A DNA stretch of 26,819 nucleotides from a virus, in the IMG/VR virus record IMGVR_UViG_3300017769_000100, positions 1 through 26,819 of that record; one strand, 5' to 3'. The position numbers and the translations under genes were made by a program. Below the pieces are notes generated by a model, which ran no database searches, was not told where the DNA came from, and saw only the letters and a program-made list of their open reading frames with translations. Shown in pieces: positions 8,492 to 18,900 of this stretch. Every line of letters starts with the position of its first letter. Within the stretch, counting starts at the first letter, position 1.

Positions 8492-9913
8492 ATGGCAATT
8501 ACTAATAATGCTGCAACGTTGAATGCTGTTCCTGCTCCACAGAAACACACAACTGCAGGAAATTACATTGACTTTACTGATACCAACACTAAAGGTTGGG
8601 CTCAGCAACACTTACCAGATCTACTAGAGCAAGAAGCTGAAGTATTTGGTAACAGAACTATCTCAGGTTTCTTATCTCAAGTAGGTGCTGAAGAATCTAT
8701 GGCTTCTGACCAAGTTATTTGGTCTGAGCAAGGTCGTTTACACTTATCTTACACTGCTACTGCAGGGTCAGGTATTGAGAAGTTTACTATCGCTAACGAT
8801 GTAGACGGTAACGATATGACAGGTGCTCACGCTATTAGAAAGAACGACTTATTATTAATCACTAGCTCTACTAAAACTAAGAGAGCTATTGTAAAGAGCG
8901 TTGTTGGTGATCTTATCGAAGTTGCGTTATTTGAAAACGCTACTTTTACATCTCACTTTAACAATGCCTCGCTTCAAGTACTAGTTTATGGTTCTGAGTA
9001 TGAAAAAGGTGCTAACGGTAGAGTTGATGCTATTGAGCCTCAGTTCAAGTCGTTCACTAACAAGCCAATCATCGTTAAAGACAAGTATGAGATCTCTGGA
9101 TCTGACACTACTCAAATCGGTTGGGTTGAAGTTTCTGGTGAAGACGGACAAAACGGCTACTACTGGTACTTAAAAGCTGAAGGTGACACTCGCGCTCGTT
9201 TTGCTGACTACTTAGAGATGACTATGTTAGAGTCTGAAAAAGGTGCAGGTACAAACGCTGTTGACGACTACTTAGGTACTACTGGCGCTGTAGGTACTGA
9301 AGGTTTATTCTCTGCTATAGAAACTCGTGGCCACGTTACAACTGGTATTACTGGTGTTAACGCTGCTACTGATTTAGCTGAATTTGACGCTATATTAGCT
9401 GAGTTTGACAAGCAAGGTGCTATTGAAGAAAACATGATGTTTGTAAACAGAGACGTGTCTCTAGCTATGGACGATATGTTAGCTTCTATGAATTCTTATG
9501 GTGCTGGTGGTACATCTTACGGTGTATTCAACAACTCTGAAGATATGGCATTAAATTTAGGCTTCTCTGGTTTCCGTAGAGGATCTTACGATTTCTACAA
9601 GTCTGACTTCAAATACTTGAATGACAAAGGAACTCGTGGAGGTTTAATTGATACTGTTAACGCTATTCGTGGGGTTATTGTACCTGCAGGTGTATCTTCA
9701 GTTTACGATCAGCAATTAGGTAGAAACTTAAAGCGTCCGTTCTTACACGTACGTTATAGAGCTTCTCAAATGGAAGATCGTAAGATGAAAACATGGGTGA
9801 CTGGATCAGTTGGTGGACAATTCACTTCTGATTTAGATGCTATGGAAATGCACTACTTATCTGAAAGATGTTTAATCGTTCAGGGTGCTAATAACTTCAT
9901 GTTAATGAAGTAA
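8492..9913 (+). CDS. major capsid protein
   Basis: This 473-residue protein follows the scaffold gene and precedes a strong terminator, the expected place for the shell protein. Its size fits the HK97-fold capsid proteins of crAss-like phages (about 490 residues). The blocks LPDLLEQEAEVFGNRTISGF (residues 41-60) and DQVIWSEQGRLHLSY (about 73-87) resemble those capsid proteins as I recall them. The middle region (about 88-170) looks like an inserted beta-rich domain. Codon use is unlike its neighbours: only 2 of 23 isoleucines use ATA and 10 of 19 arginines use CGN, whereas ATA and AGA prevail nearby. That fits a very highly expressed gene. No signal peptide or obvious maturation-cleavage site was identified. 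Confidence 0.9.
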   Translation: MAITNNAATLNAVPAPQKHTTAGNYIDFTDTNTKGWAQQHLPDLLEQEAEVFGNRTISGFLSQVGAEESMASDQVIWSEQGRLHLSYTATAGSGIEKFTIANDVDGNDMTGAHAIRKNDLLLITSSTKTKRAIVKSVVGDLIEVALFENATFTSHFNNASLQVLVYGSEYEKGANGRVDAIEPQFKSFTNKPIIVKDKYEISGSDTTQIGWVEVSGEDGQNGYYWYLKAEGDTRARFADYLEMTMLESEKGAGTNAVDDYLGTTGAVGTEGLFSAIETRGHVTTGITGVNAATDLAEFDAILAEFDKQGAIEENMMFVNRDVSLAMDDMLASMNSYGAGGTSYGVFNNSEDMALNLGFSGFRRGSYDFYKSDFKYLNDKGTRGGLIDTVNAIRGVIVPAGVSSVYDQQLGRNLKRPFLHVRYRASQMEDRKMKTWVTGSVGGQFTSDLDAMEMHYLSERCLIVQGANNFMLMK

Positions 9914-9924
9914 GCAACATTACT

Positions 9925-9960
9925 TAAAGGGGAGATTAAGTTCTCCCCTTTATTTTTTTT
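9925..9960 (+). terminator. Rho-independent terminator after the capsid gene
   Basis: An 11-bp stem (T9925 to A9935 with T9942 to A9952, including AAAGGGGAGA/TCTCCCCTTT) closes a 6-base loop, TTAAGT, and is followed at once by eight T bases (9953-9960). This is a textbook intrinsic terminator 12 bases after the capsid stop. It probably ends or thins out transcripts there, so the capsid message would exceed that of the genes downstream. Confidence 0.9.
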
Positions 9961-9986
9961 ATTAACTATTATTATATTATATTATG
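9960..9986 (+). promoter_or_regulatory. A/T-rich leader after the terminator (copy 2)
   Basis: TATTAACTA, two T bases, then ATTATATTATATT lead into the ATG at 9984. Apart from the two extra bases it equals the leader of the scaffold gene. Lying between a terminator and the next gene, it is a natural candidate for a promoter or a 5' leader that restarts expression, but no standard -10/-35 pair or Bacteroidota TAnnTTTG box was recognised. Confidence 0.4.
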
Positions 9987-10826
9987 GCTAAAAAGCAAAC
10001 CGCAGCAAAAGCTGCACCAACGGTTGAAGTAGAACAACCAGAAATTAAAGCTACAAATAAAATGGTTGAAGTAGCTATTGAAAAGCCTCAACCAAAAAAA
10101 CCCGAATGGGAGGTAAAAGATAGAACTTACTATCTAGCGGAAAATAGAAGTCCACTAAGCTACAAGCTTAAAACAACAAACATTTATTATTTTGACGAAG
10201 AAAAAGGATACGAGCGTGAGCTTAAGTATACTTCTAATCAAAGAACACCGTTCGTAGATGAATTTGTTGGTGACGGAAGACTAGAGCATGTTATATTTAG
10301 AAACGGAGTTTTAACAGTGCCTAAGTCTAAAACAGTACTTCAAAAAATGCTTTCTTTATATCACCCTCAAAAAGAAGTTGTATTTTACGAGATAATGCCT
10401 CAGCAAGAAGCAGCTAGTGAGTTAGACTTCTTAGAGTTCCAAGTTGAAGCGTTAGGTATAGCTAAAGAGCTAGACATTGACACTGCTGAAGCTGTCATGC
10501 GAGTAGAGTTAGGATCTAAGGTATCTAAGATGAGTTCTAAAGAACTTAGAAGAGATTTACTATTATTTGCTCGAAGTAATCCTGGTTTATTCTTAGAACT
10601 TACTACAGACGAAAACGTAACGCTTAGAAACTTTGGTATCAAAGCTGTTGAGTTTGGAATAATTAAATTATCTCAAGATCAACGTACATTCATTTGGGGT
10701 TCTAATGATAGAAAACTAATGACAGTACCTTATAACGAGCATCCATACTCAGCTTTAGCCGCTTGGTTTAAGACTGACGAAGGCTTAGAGGTATACAAGA
10801 GTATTGAAAAGCGCTTAAACGTGTAA
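9984..10826 (+). CDS. conserved auxiliary head/neck-region protein
   Basis: The 280-residue product opens with about 45 residues of Lys/Ala/Pro/Glu-rich low complexity. A beta-rich section follows with DRTYYLAENRSPLSYKL and IYYFDEEKGYERELKY (about residues 47-78) and a helical second half containing LDIDTAEAVMRVELGSKVSK, SSKELRRDLLLFARSNPGLF and LMTVPYNEHPYSALAAWF. I recall similar proteins directly downstream of capsid genes in environmental phages, none with a proven function. Its place between capsid and ring proteins suggests a capsid vertex, decoration or connector role. It is isolated by a terminator upstream and a long hairpin downstream, so its expression may be set separately from both neighbours. 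No enzyme motif is seen. Confidence 0.7.
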   Translation: MAKKQTAAKAAPTVEVEQPEIKATNKMVEVAIEKPQPKKPEWEVKDRTYYLAENRSPLSYKLKTTNIYYFDEEKGYERELKYTSNQRTPFVDEFVGDGRLEHVIFRNGVLTVPKSKTVLQKMLSLYHPQKEVVFYEIMPQQEAASELDFLEFQVEALGIAKELDIDTAEAVMRVELGSKVSKMSSKELRRDLLLFARSNPGLFLELTTDENVTLRNFGIKAVEFGIIKLSQDQRTFIWGSNDRKLMTVPYNEHPYSALAAWFKTDEGLEVYKSIEKRLNV

Positions 10827-10830
10827 TTAC

Positions 10831-10877
10831 TTTATGGAGGAGTGGTTGTTCGCTGAGCAGCCACTCTAATCCATAAA
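10831..10877 (+). other. long two-part intergenic hairpin without a T tract
   Basis: TTTATGGA (10831-10838) pairs perfectly with TCCATAAA (10870-10877). Inside, GAGTGGTTG (10840-10848) pairs with CAGCCACTC (10858-10866) with one T.G wobble, leaving a 9-base loop and a small internal bulge (G on one side, TAA on the other). The 3' side runs into A bases, not T, so it is not a classic terminator on either strand. It fills nearly all of the gap between two genes and could be an RNA-processing or transcript-stability element. Confidence 0.7.
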
Positions 10878-10887
10878 AAATTATTAC

Positions 10888-12054
10888 ATGGCGGTAAATA
10901 TAGACACAGTATATCAAACAGTATTAGCTATAGCCAACAAAGAACAAAGAGGTTACTTAACGCCTCAAGAGTTTAACCTTATGGCTAGCCGAGCTCAAAG
11001 AGAAATATTTGAGCAATATTTTTACGATATAAATAGATTTAGTAGAATGCCTGGCAACTCAACAGAGTTCTCAGACATGCTTTATATATTAGAAGAAAAG
11101 ATAGCTCCGTTTAGAGTTAACGATGTGCTTTTAACATCAAACGCAAAACCTTTTGAAGATACTTTTGAACTTGACATAGCGGGCTGGACCGCGGGCGCAA
11201 ACGGTATTTCTTCGCACGTTGTTCCAGCAGCATCTAATAACTACAATGGAGGTTTAAAAGTTTTGCAAAACGCAAACGCAACTTCCCACACTGTTGAAAG
11301 TGATACTAATGTTGCTTTAACAGCAGGTAAAAAATATGTAGTAAATTGGGAGATTATAGATATGAACGAGCCATCATCTTACTATATAATTATTGATGAC
11401 GCGGGATCAAACGCACACTCTTACCAACAAAACGAACCACAAGTGGGAGCTCTTAGTTTTACCTTTATAGCTGACACCACAGGAAATCACAATATAAGAA
11501 TTATAAATTCTGATACTAATAACACAGGTAAATACATAACCGTTGGCAATATATCTATTGAAGAAGTAGATGACACAACTATAGGCGATGGTGGTACCAA
11601 TGCTTTGTATCGATTAGGTGGAGTTACTTGGCAAAACTACGGTGCTAGCTACGCTAAACAAGTACCTGAAGTCACTGCTGATCAGATAAAAAAATACAAT
11701 GTATCTCCGCTAGCTAGACCAACGAGGTCAAATCCTGTTTACGTTAGAACTAGTGCTAACTCGATAGAGTTACACCCAGCGGCTAACCCAAGTTTAGATC
11801 AAATAAAACACAGCTACGTTAAAACGCCAACAGACCCTTATTGGGGTTATGTTGTTGTTCCTAAGTCTCAAGGTGGCAACGAGTATCCTTTGTACGACTC
11901 TAGCACCGCTGTAGATTTTGAGCTACACGAGTCAGAAGAAACAACTTTAGTTAACAAAATATTAGAGCTCGCTGGAATAATAGCTAAACAACCAGATCTA
12001 ATTCAAGCTGGGGCTGGCAAAGATGCGTCTGAATTTCAAAAAGAAAACTCATAA
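10888..12054 (+). CDS. neck ring protein with carbohydrate-binding-like insert
   Basis: The N-terminus (NKEQRGYLTPQEFNLMASRA, residues 17-36, then EIFEQYFYDINRF) is the typical start of a ring/head-to-tail adaptor protein of crAss-like and related podoviruses as I recall them. The matching C-terminal half begins near residue 240 (LYRLGGVTW) and includes VYVRTSANSIELHPAA and SYVKTPTDPYWGY. Between them, residues about 89-227 form a separate beta-sandwich-like unit: FEDTFELDIAGWTAG, GGLKVLQNAN, KKYVVNWEII, SYYIIIDDAG, LSFTFIADTTGNHNIRII and KYITVGNISIEEV. That order resembles family 4/9-type carbohydrate-binding modules. Relatives are, from memory, nearer 230-260 residues, so the extra length is explained by the insert. 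The protein should sit under the portal, with the insert facing outwards. Confidence 0.72.
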   Translation: MAVNIDTVYQTVLAIANKEQRGYLTPQEFNLMASRAQREIFEQYFYDINRFSRMPGNSTEFSDMLYILEEKIAPFRVNDVLLTSNAKPFEDTFELDIAGWTAGANGISSHVVPAASNNYNGGLKVLQNANATSHTVESDTNVALTAGKKYVVNWEIIDMNEPSSYYIIIDDAGSNAHSYQQNEPQVGALSFTFIADTTGNHNIRIINSDTNNTGKYITVGNISIEEVDDTTIGDGGTNALYRLGGVTWQNYGASYAKQVPEVTADQIKKYNVSPLARPTRSNPVYVRTSANSIELHPAANPSLDQIKHSYVKTPTDPYWGYVVVPKSQGGNEYPLYDSSTAVDFELHESEETTLVNKILELAGIIAKQPDLIQAGAGKDASEFQKENS

Positions 12055-12057
12055 AAC

Positions 12058-12969
12058 ATGGCATTAATAACACAAACAGATTCTCAGTATTATGGTGGCA
12101 GCGATTTAGGCGGTTATCAGTTCACTTCTTTGCAAACTATTATAGATCAATTTATACTAGCATACGTAGGTGAAGATAAGATTATATCTAAGATAAGAAG
12201 ACCAGACGTAGTTTTTCATGCTCAAAGAGCAATGCAAGAGTTTAGCTTTGATACTTTTAAATCTATAAAGGCTCAAGAAATAAAAGTTGGAAACACTTTA
12301 ACCATGATGCTACCTAAAGATTATGTTAACTACGTTAAGATTTCTTGGGTTGATAACTCAGGTATTCATCACCCTTTGTATCCTAACAGAGATTCTTCAA
12401 ATCCTAGTAGTATAATACAGAACGCAGACGCTACTTATAGGTTTGACCATGACGGCGATGGCGATACGGAAGAAGCAGGTGAAGATACTTTAAACTATAA
12501 CTCTGAGTCTCATAGCTGGAGCAAGTATAAGTCTGGTACACCACCAGAAAATCAAAACGAAGCGTTTGAGTATGATGAAGAAAACATATACTCTTATAAC
12601 GAAGGAAGAAGATACGGTATAGATCCAGAAAGAGCACAGTCTAACGGTACTTTTTATATAGATCCTAAAACTGGTAGAATCCACTTCTCGTCTAACATGA
12701 CTGATCAATACGTTGTGCTAGAATATATAAGTGATGGCCTAGGAACAGAAGAAGAAATGAAAGTTCACAAGTTTGCTGAAGAAGCAATGTACAAGTGTAT
12801 AGCATACGCTATCTTGTCAACTAGAATAAATACGCCAGAGAACTTAGTTCAAAGATTTAGAAGAGAAGCTTTTGCGGCTAAAAGAACAGCTAAGCTTAGA
12901 CTTTCTAATATAAAACTCAACGAACTAGTTCAGGTAATGCGCGGTAAATCAAAACACATAAAACACTAA
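12058..12969 (+). CDS. second neck ring / tail tubular-like (P22 gp4 type) protein
   Basis: This 303-residue protein follows the first ring gene by three bases and precedes the nozzle gene, matching the neck order of crAss-like podoviruses. The N-terminal helical part (TIIDQFILAYVGEDKIISK, then VVFHAQRAMQEFSFDTFKSI) and the strand LTMMLPKDYVNYVKISWVD are typical of gp4/gp11-type adaptor proteins. The C-terminal helices (VHKFAEEAMYKCIAYAILST, FRREAFAAKRTAKLRLSN) pack in such rings. A middle insertion (residues about 120-190) is acidic and flexible; it starts with DHDGDGDTEE at 130-139, which looks like a calcium-binding D-x-D-G-D-G loop. The last residues are strongly basic (GKSKHIKH). The role is inferred from order and family resemblance. 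Confidence 0.72.
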   Translation: MALITQTDSQYYGGSDLGGYQFTSLQTIIDQFILAYVGEDKIISKIRRPDVVFHAQRAMQEFSFDTFKSIKAQEIKVGNTLTMMLPKDYVNYVKISWVDNSGIHHPLYPNRDSSNPSSIIQNADATYRFDHDGDGDTEEAGEDTLNYNSESHSWSKYKSGTPPENQNEAFEYDEENIYSYNEGRRYGIDPERAQSNGTFYIDPKTGRIHFSSNMTDQYVVLEYISDGLGTEEEMKVHKFAEEAMYKCIAYAILSTRINTPENLVQRFRREAFAAKRTAKLRLSNIKLNELVQVMRGKSKHIKH

Positions 12970-12972
12970 TAC

Positions 12973-15900
12973 ATGCCGGAATTAAAGAGAGGTTTTGAAA
13001 AAGGTAAAATGAATAAAGACCTTGACGAAAGGTTGCTTCCTAGCGGTGAGTATAAGCACGGCTTAAATATAGAGGTGACTACGTCTGAGAGTTCTAATGT
13101 TGGGGCTGTCGAAAACTTAATTGGCAACTACAACCTTAATACTATATCTTATCACGAGCCGTTTTACGATGGCCAAGAGCAAGCGTTTGATAGAGATGGT
13201 TATCCTATGGGGTATAGCTACACCTACACTTCTGGCGGGCAGACAGGATTTAGTAGTAACGCTGAAGTTGTTGGAACTACAGTAGATGATAAGACAAAAA
13301 AAATATACTCTCTTATAGCTAGAGTGCTAGACTATGGTGTTACATCAGTTGGATCGTATGGAAACGTAGAAACAGGCGTAAGATCAGACGCTATTGTGGA
13401 AACTCCTAAAACTTCTCAAAACTCAACTAAAATAGTTTTTAGTGATATATACGAGGTTAAAAGACCTTTTGGTGTTATTGAAGGAGGAAAAAGAAATACC
13501 AAGGCTAATCCTACGGCTACAACTAACGCCACTGCTGTTATAGACGCAAACTACACTGAGATTAGAGTTACTGACGCGTCCTACTTCAACTACTTAAACG
13601 GTATAAAACCAGGTATGACTGTTCAAGCTGTACTACCAGATGGCACTAATCTTTGGGAGACTAATGGGATAATTACTGTTATTACGGCAACACCTCACTT
13701 TGCGGACCCTACGTCTTATTTATTGCTAAGACTAAGTAACCCATCTACAGGAACTATAAACTTAACGGCAGCAAACTTAAATGCTGGCGCTGTTTTAAAG
13801 TTTAGTGACGAAAGGCTTTTAAACTTCGAGCCGTCAAGTAAAATTTCTTACACAGACACTAACGGTAGCAGCGTTACTAGTCCTACTCCAATAGACAACA
13901 AGATAACTGGTATAAACACTTTTGATGGTTTACTTTATTTTACTGACGGTAAAACTGAGCCTAAAAAAATAAATATTGAAAACTCTAAAAGAGGTACACT
14001 AAACGCTAACCCCTACCACGAAACTAAGTTTGTTTATGAAAATTACTTAGGTGAATTTGCTTCAGAAAAGCTTACGCTAGAGCATATTACCGTAATAAAA
14101 AGAAGTCCTTTAAATCCTCCTGTTATTAAAATGCGTAACACTCAGTTAAAAGGGCAGGTTAATAAAATAGGTGTAACTAACACAGCTGGAGATGAAGGCG
14201 CAGGAACAGACTTTACTAACTACTCCAAAGGAAATGCTTTTAATTTTACTATAGCAGAAAACGTAGAGCACGAAAAAGTAGAAATAGCATTAAACATAGA
14301 CTCTGGTGGTAACTACAGATCGATAAAAGCGGGTGACAAACTAGTATTAAAAAACAATGGCTATGAAGTATATCTAGAGGTTGTTGACAGCTCGGCCACA
14401 ACTATAAGCACTAAGTTTAGAGAAGCTAACGCTCTTTATCTTGAAAATCCTCCAAATCAACCGGCTATAAAGTGGGAAGCTAGCCTGTATGAAAGCGGTG
14501 AATCAAAGCATCCAGCAAAAGCCATGTGGGAAAAGCAGTTTATTAGAATAGCCTACAGGTGGAAATATGAAGATGGTGAAGTATCAGCTTTATCACCTTT
14601 TTCTGAGGTTTGTTTTTTGCCTAGAGATCGATATAGTTATTCTTCTAAAGATAGCTATAACACCGCTATGATAAACGATTTAAGGGAGCTTACTATAAGT
14701 AACTTTTTACCTTTAGGCACACCAAAAGACGTGGTTCAAGTAGACATAGTAGCTAAAGAAGACAAAGTGGCAAACTTGTATCTTTTAAAAACAATTAAAA
14801 AAGGAGACTACAAGGTAAACGCTAGCACAGGCTTTAGAGAATATGAGTTTGATAAAGACGCTTTTGAGGGCGTTTCAAACGCTGGTCATGGAAGGTTTGT
14901 TGCCACCGGTAGTGCGTTAGGATCTGTACTTCCGTCTGACCAACTGCTAAGACCTTTTGATTCTGTACCTAGAACAGCAATAGCTCAAACTATATCTGCC
15001 TCAAGATTAATATATGGTAACTACAAAGCAAACTACGATCTAAAAGACGCGGCTGAAGATAATATAGAGTTGAACTATAACGACTGGCGAGGCAATTTTT
15101 CTTTGCGCTCAGATCCTTATAAGTGGCAAACAAACCATAGTAACGGAAAGTTTTACGGTTATCCAGCGTTAAAGGCTGGTAGATCATATTCTGTTGGTAT
15201 GGTTTATAAAGATAGATTTGGTAGAGAATCGTCTGTGGTTATAGGCGACAAGTACACTTTAGATATAGGTTATCAAAGAAGAGATCAAATTGATAGATTG
15301 AGATTAGATGTAGCTCACAACGCTCCAAGCTGGGCGGAATATTTTAAATTCTTTATTAAAGAATCCTCAGCTGAATTTTACAATATACCTTTGCAAGCGC
15401 ATTATCCGTGTAATGTAGATGACAGTGATAACGCTAGTGAAGTTTGGTTATCTTTTTCTTCTGCAGATAGAAACAAAGTTCAAGAAGGAGATTTTTTAAT
15501 ATTAAAAAAAGGTCATTCTAGATGGCAAGACGGCCTTGGAGGTACAGACGCGCACATATCAGGTATGGGCGACAGAAAATATAAAATATTAGATATATCA
15601 AATGAAGTTCCAGATGACTCTATTCCAGAAGAAAGAGCGCCGTCCGGCGAAGACAAAGCTGGTAAGTTTTTTGCTAAGGTGAAAATAGATAGGGCTATTA
15701 TTGCCTCTTTTGGTGTAAACCCAGGTAATGATGGTTCGTGGAGACAGTATTGGCAAGATGCTACAGGAGGTCAAGATAATCCAAACCCAGCTATATTTGA
15801 GGTAGAACCTAGAGACAAATTAGATATACCTGTATATTATGAGGTTCCTAGAACTTATCCTGTAAAGCTAAAAGAACAAAACGCGTATGAGTTTATTAAT

Positions 15901-18900
15901 CCCGGAGATAGAATTTACATGTACTACAAGGCTGGAGCTGGGCTATCGGCTCAGCTACGTGAAGAGTTTATGCACGATGCTAGTAGAAGAAGAGCTTGGT
16001 ATAATTTAACCACAACTGTAGTTAGCGTAGCTGGACCTGAGTTTCCAGATGGACCTACAGCTGTAACTGTTGATACGCCTTTTACTTTGCCGGTATTACA
16101 CGCGTACGATAGTGATGGCGATGGCTCTTTAGACACTAATTCAAACAGTTATCAAAGACCTGGCACTGTTTGGTTTATTAGAGAGGACGGATCTTTTGCT
16201 ACGGCTAAAATATGGCACTCTAGCTCAGTGGCTACATACGGAGCGTCTGGTACAGTACTATATGTAAAGCCTGAAGTCCACAACGGGCAGTTTTGCTTGC
16301 CTTTTTCTAATTGCTTTAAGTTTGGTAATGGTGTTGAGTCTAATAGAATACAAGATGACTTTAACGCTCCGTTAATGGAGAATGGCGTGAAGGTGTCAAC
16401 TACATCAGATAACTATAAAGAAGAAGACAGAGGCAATGGATTAATATTCTCAGGTATATATAACTCTAAAAATGGAGTAAACAACCTAAATCAGTTTATT
16501 AGTTCTTCAGGAATAACTAAAGACTTAAACCCTCAGTTTGGCTCTATACAAATACTAAACGCTAGAGATACAAACATAACTACAGTTTGTGAGCATAAAG
16601 CGGTAAAAGTGTTAGCTAACAAAGATGCTTTATTTACAGCATCAGGAGCTAATCAAGTGACTTCAACTAAAAACGTGTTAGGTCAAACTGTTCCGTATGC
16701 TGGAGAGTTTGGTATAGGTACGTTAAGATCTTCTTTTGTCAACGAAGAGTTTAGATCCTATTTTGTAGACCCTCATAGAAATAAAGTTTTAAGATTATCA
16801 AACGACGGGTTGACAGCTATATCTGACGCTGGTATGGGAGATTATTTCGGAGACGCGTTAGATGAAGTGTCAGCTGCAGTAGGCTCTTACAATAGAGATA
16901 AAGGTGAATATGACTTAACGTTACATTACAACGTTACTAGCACTAGTAAGACTGTAGAAACAATTTCTTACTCTGAATTTGTTAAAGGCTGGACCTCTTT
17001 TAAGTCTTACGTTCCAGACGCTGGTGTTTCTCTTGACTCTAACTATTACACGATGGTCGGAGGCTTAGTTTACTTGCACGATGAGAAAAACTACAGTGGT
17101 GGCGACGTTGCTAGATGTAACTATTATGGCACGCAATACAAGTCTTCTATAACAACTATATTTAACGATGCGCCTGCTGCTGTCAAAAGCTTTCAAGCTA
17201 TAAACTACGAGGGAACTCAGTCTAAGATTATAAAGCCTGACGTCTCTGTAAACAACAGTGGCAGTGCGGTTTCTAGCGGATCTAGCGCTAGCATAACTTT
17301 AGCAACATCAAACACGGCTATAGCAGCTGGTCAAACCGTAAGCCTTAGCGATGGCACTAAAATAGGTGTTGTAAAATCTATAAATAGCACCACGTTAGTT
17401 TTAATAGACAATGTTGCCGCTACGGTAGGAGGTGGCGTTGCTTTAGTTTTTAGCGATAACGAATACTACAATAACACAGCTGTAAACGGCTGGTCTGTAG
17501 AAAGCATAATAACAGACAAGCAAAGAGGTTCTATACATGAGTTTAAGGAAAAAGAAGGTAAATGGTTTAATTACATACATGGTGATGAGCTAGACGGTAG
17601 TAACTTACCAACATCACAAGAGTTTAACGTACAAGGACTAGGTAGAATAGACTCTATTGGCTTTGGCGGAGCAACTTTTGGCACTAGCACGGTTTCTTTA
17701 ACTACTACGTTAACTGGAGATGGAGCCAGTACTACTACTGTAGTTGTTCCATCAAGCACTATACAAAACGGCGCTAATCAAAATACTTTAGGCACGCAAT
17801 CAATAGTGCTTACGGCTCCAGCTTGCGGTGCAATTACATCTGCAAACATAACAGTAGGAACTTTACCTAGCGGCATCACTTCAGTTAGTGTACCTAGTGC
17901 TCAAACGATCATGCCTGGAAACACTATAACCCTAACTGTAACGCTAAGTTCAGCTGTTATTACTTCAAACACGTCCTACGCTATACCTATAGAGGTTAAC
18001 CTTGTTGACGTTTGTCAAGACCACGAGTTTCAAGTAACAATAAATCAGCCAGTAAACTACACGTATGACATAAGCGGGTTAAGTGATTACTCTGTGTTTG
18101 CACCGTCATACGACGCTTCAGGAAACGCAACATTTAATTTATCTGGACAAAGTCAACTATATAGCACATCTGGAGCCGCACAAGAGACGTTCTCTGTAAC
18201 TTTTACGGCTCAACCGGGCTATGTGTTCTCTGCTAATGACTTTGATCCTACAGAAGCTTTTAATACAGAATCTCACTGGTCTTATACTGAGGTGTATACT
18301 TACAACGGTGAAGGTCAACCCACAGCGGTTACGTACACGTATTCTTACCAAGGTCAAGCTGACAACCCAGACCCAAGCGACGGTGGTATTTCAGCTTTCG
18401 ATTTAGTAACTTTTCCTAGCCCAACAATGAACGATGGTGATGTTGAAGTTGAAGAGCCGGTAATACCTGACTCTTTAACTAGAAACGTAAGTGTAGTAAT
18501 GGTTGATAGCACAACAGGCTTATCTTTAGCTAACGCTAGTGTTCAAGAAATTTCAGCTGAGGTAATGGACGGCGACAATCAAGACACGCTACTAAGTCTT
18601 TCTATGGTTATAACACCAAACCTAGGCTTTGATCTTGCGGCCGCAGCAGACTTTACAACAACAGGCCTAACAATAACTACGAGCGCCGGCACAGCTAACA
18701 CTAACGATATAACGGTCTCTTACTCTGATGGGGCTTTTGGAACAGTTTTAGTTGATGTTTTGTTTGGTAGCTTAACTATAACGGAAGACGTCGTTTACAC
18801 TGTAAAAATAAGAGAATCTGAAGAAGTTACAGCATCTACTTCAGGCCAATCATTTACTGTTGCTATAGTAAACACCGCCGGCACTGAAACTCCAATTTTA

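Noticed and set aside
10831-10877. Intrinsic terminator after the gene ending at 10826
   Set aside because: The stem is strong, but no T tract follows on either strand, so it was kept only as a hairpin of unknown role.
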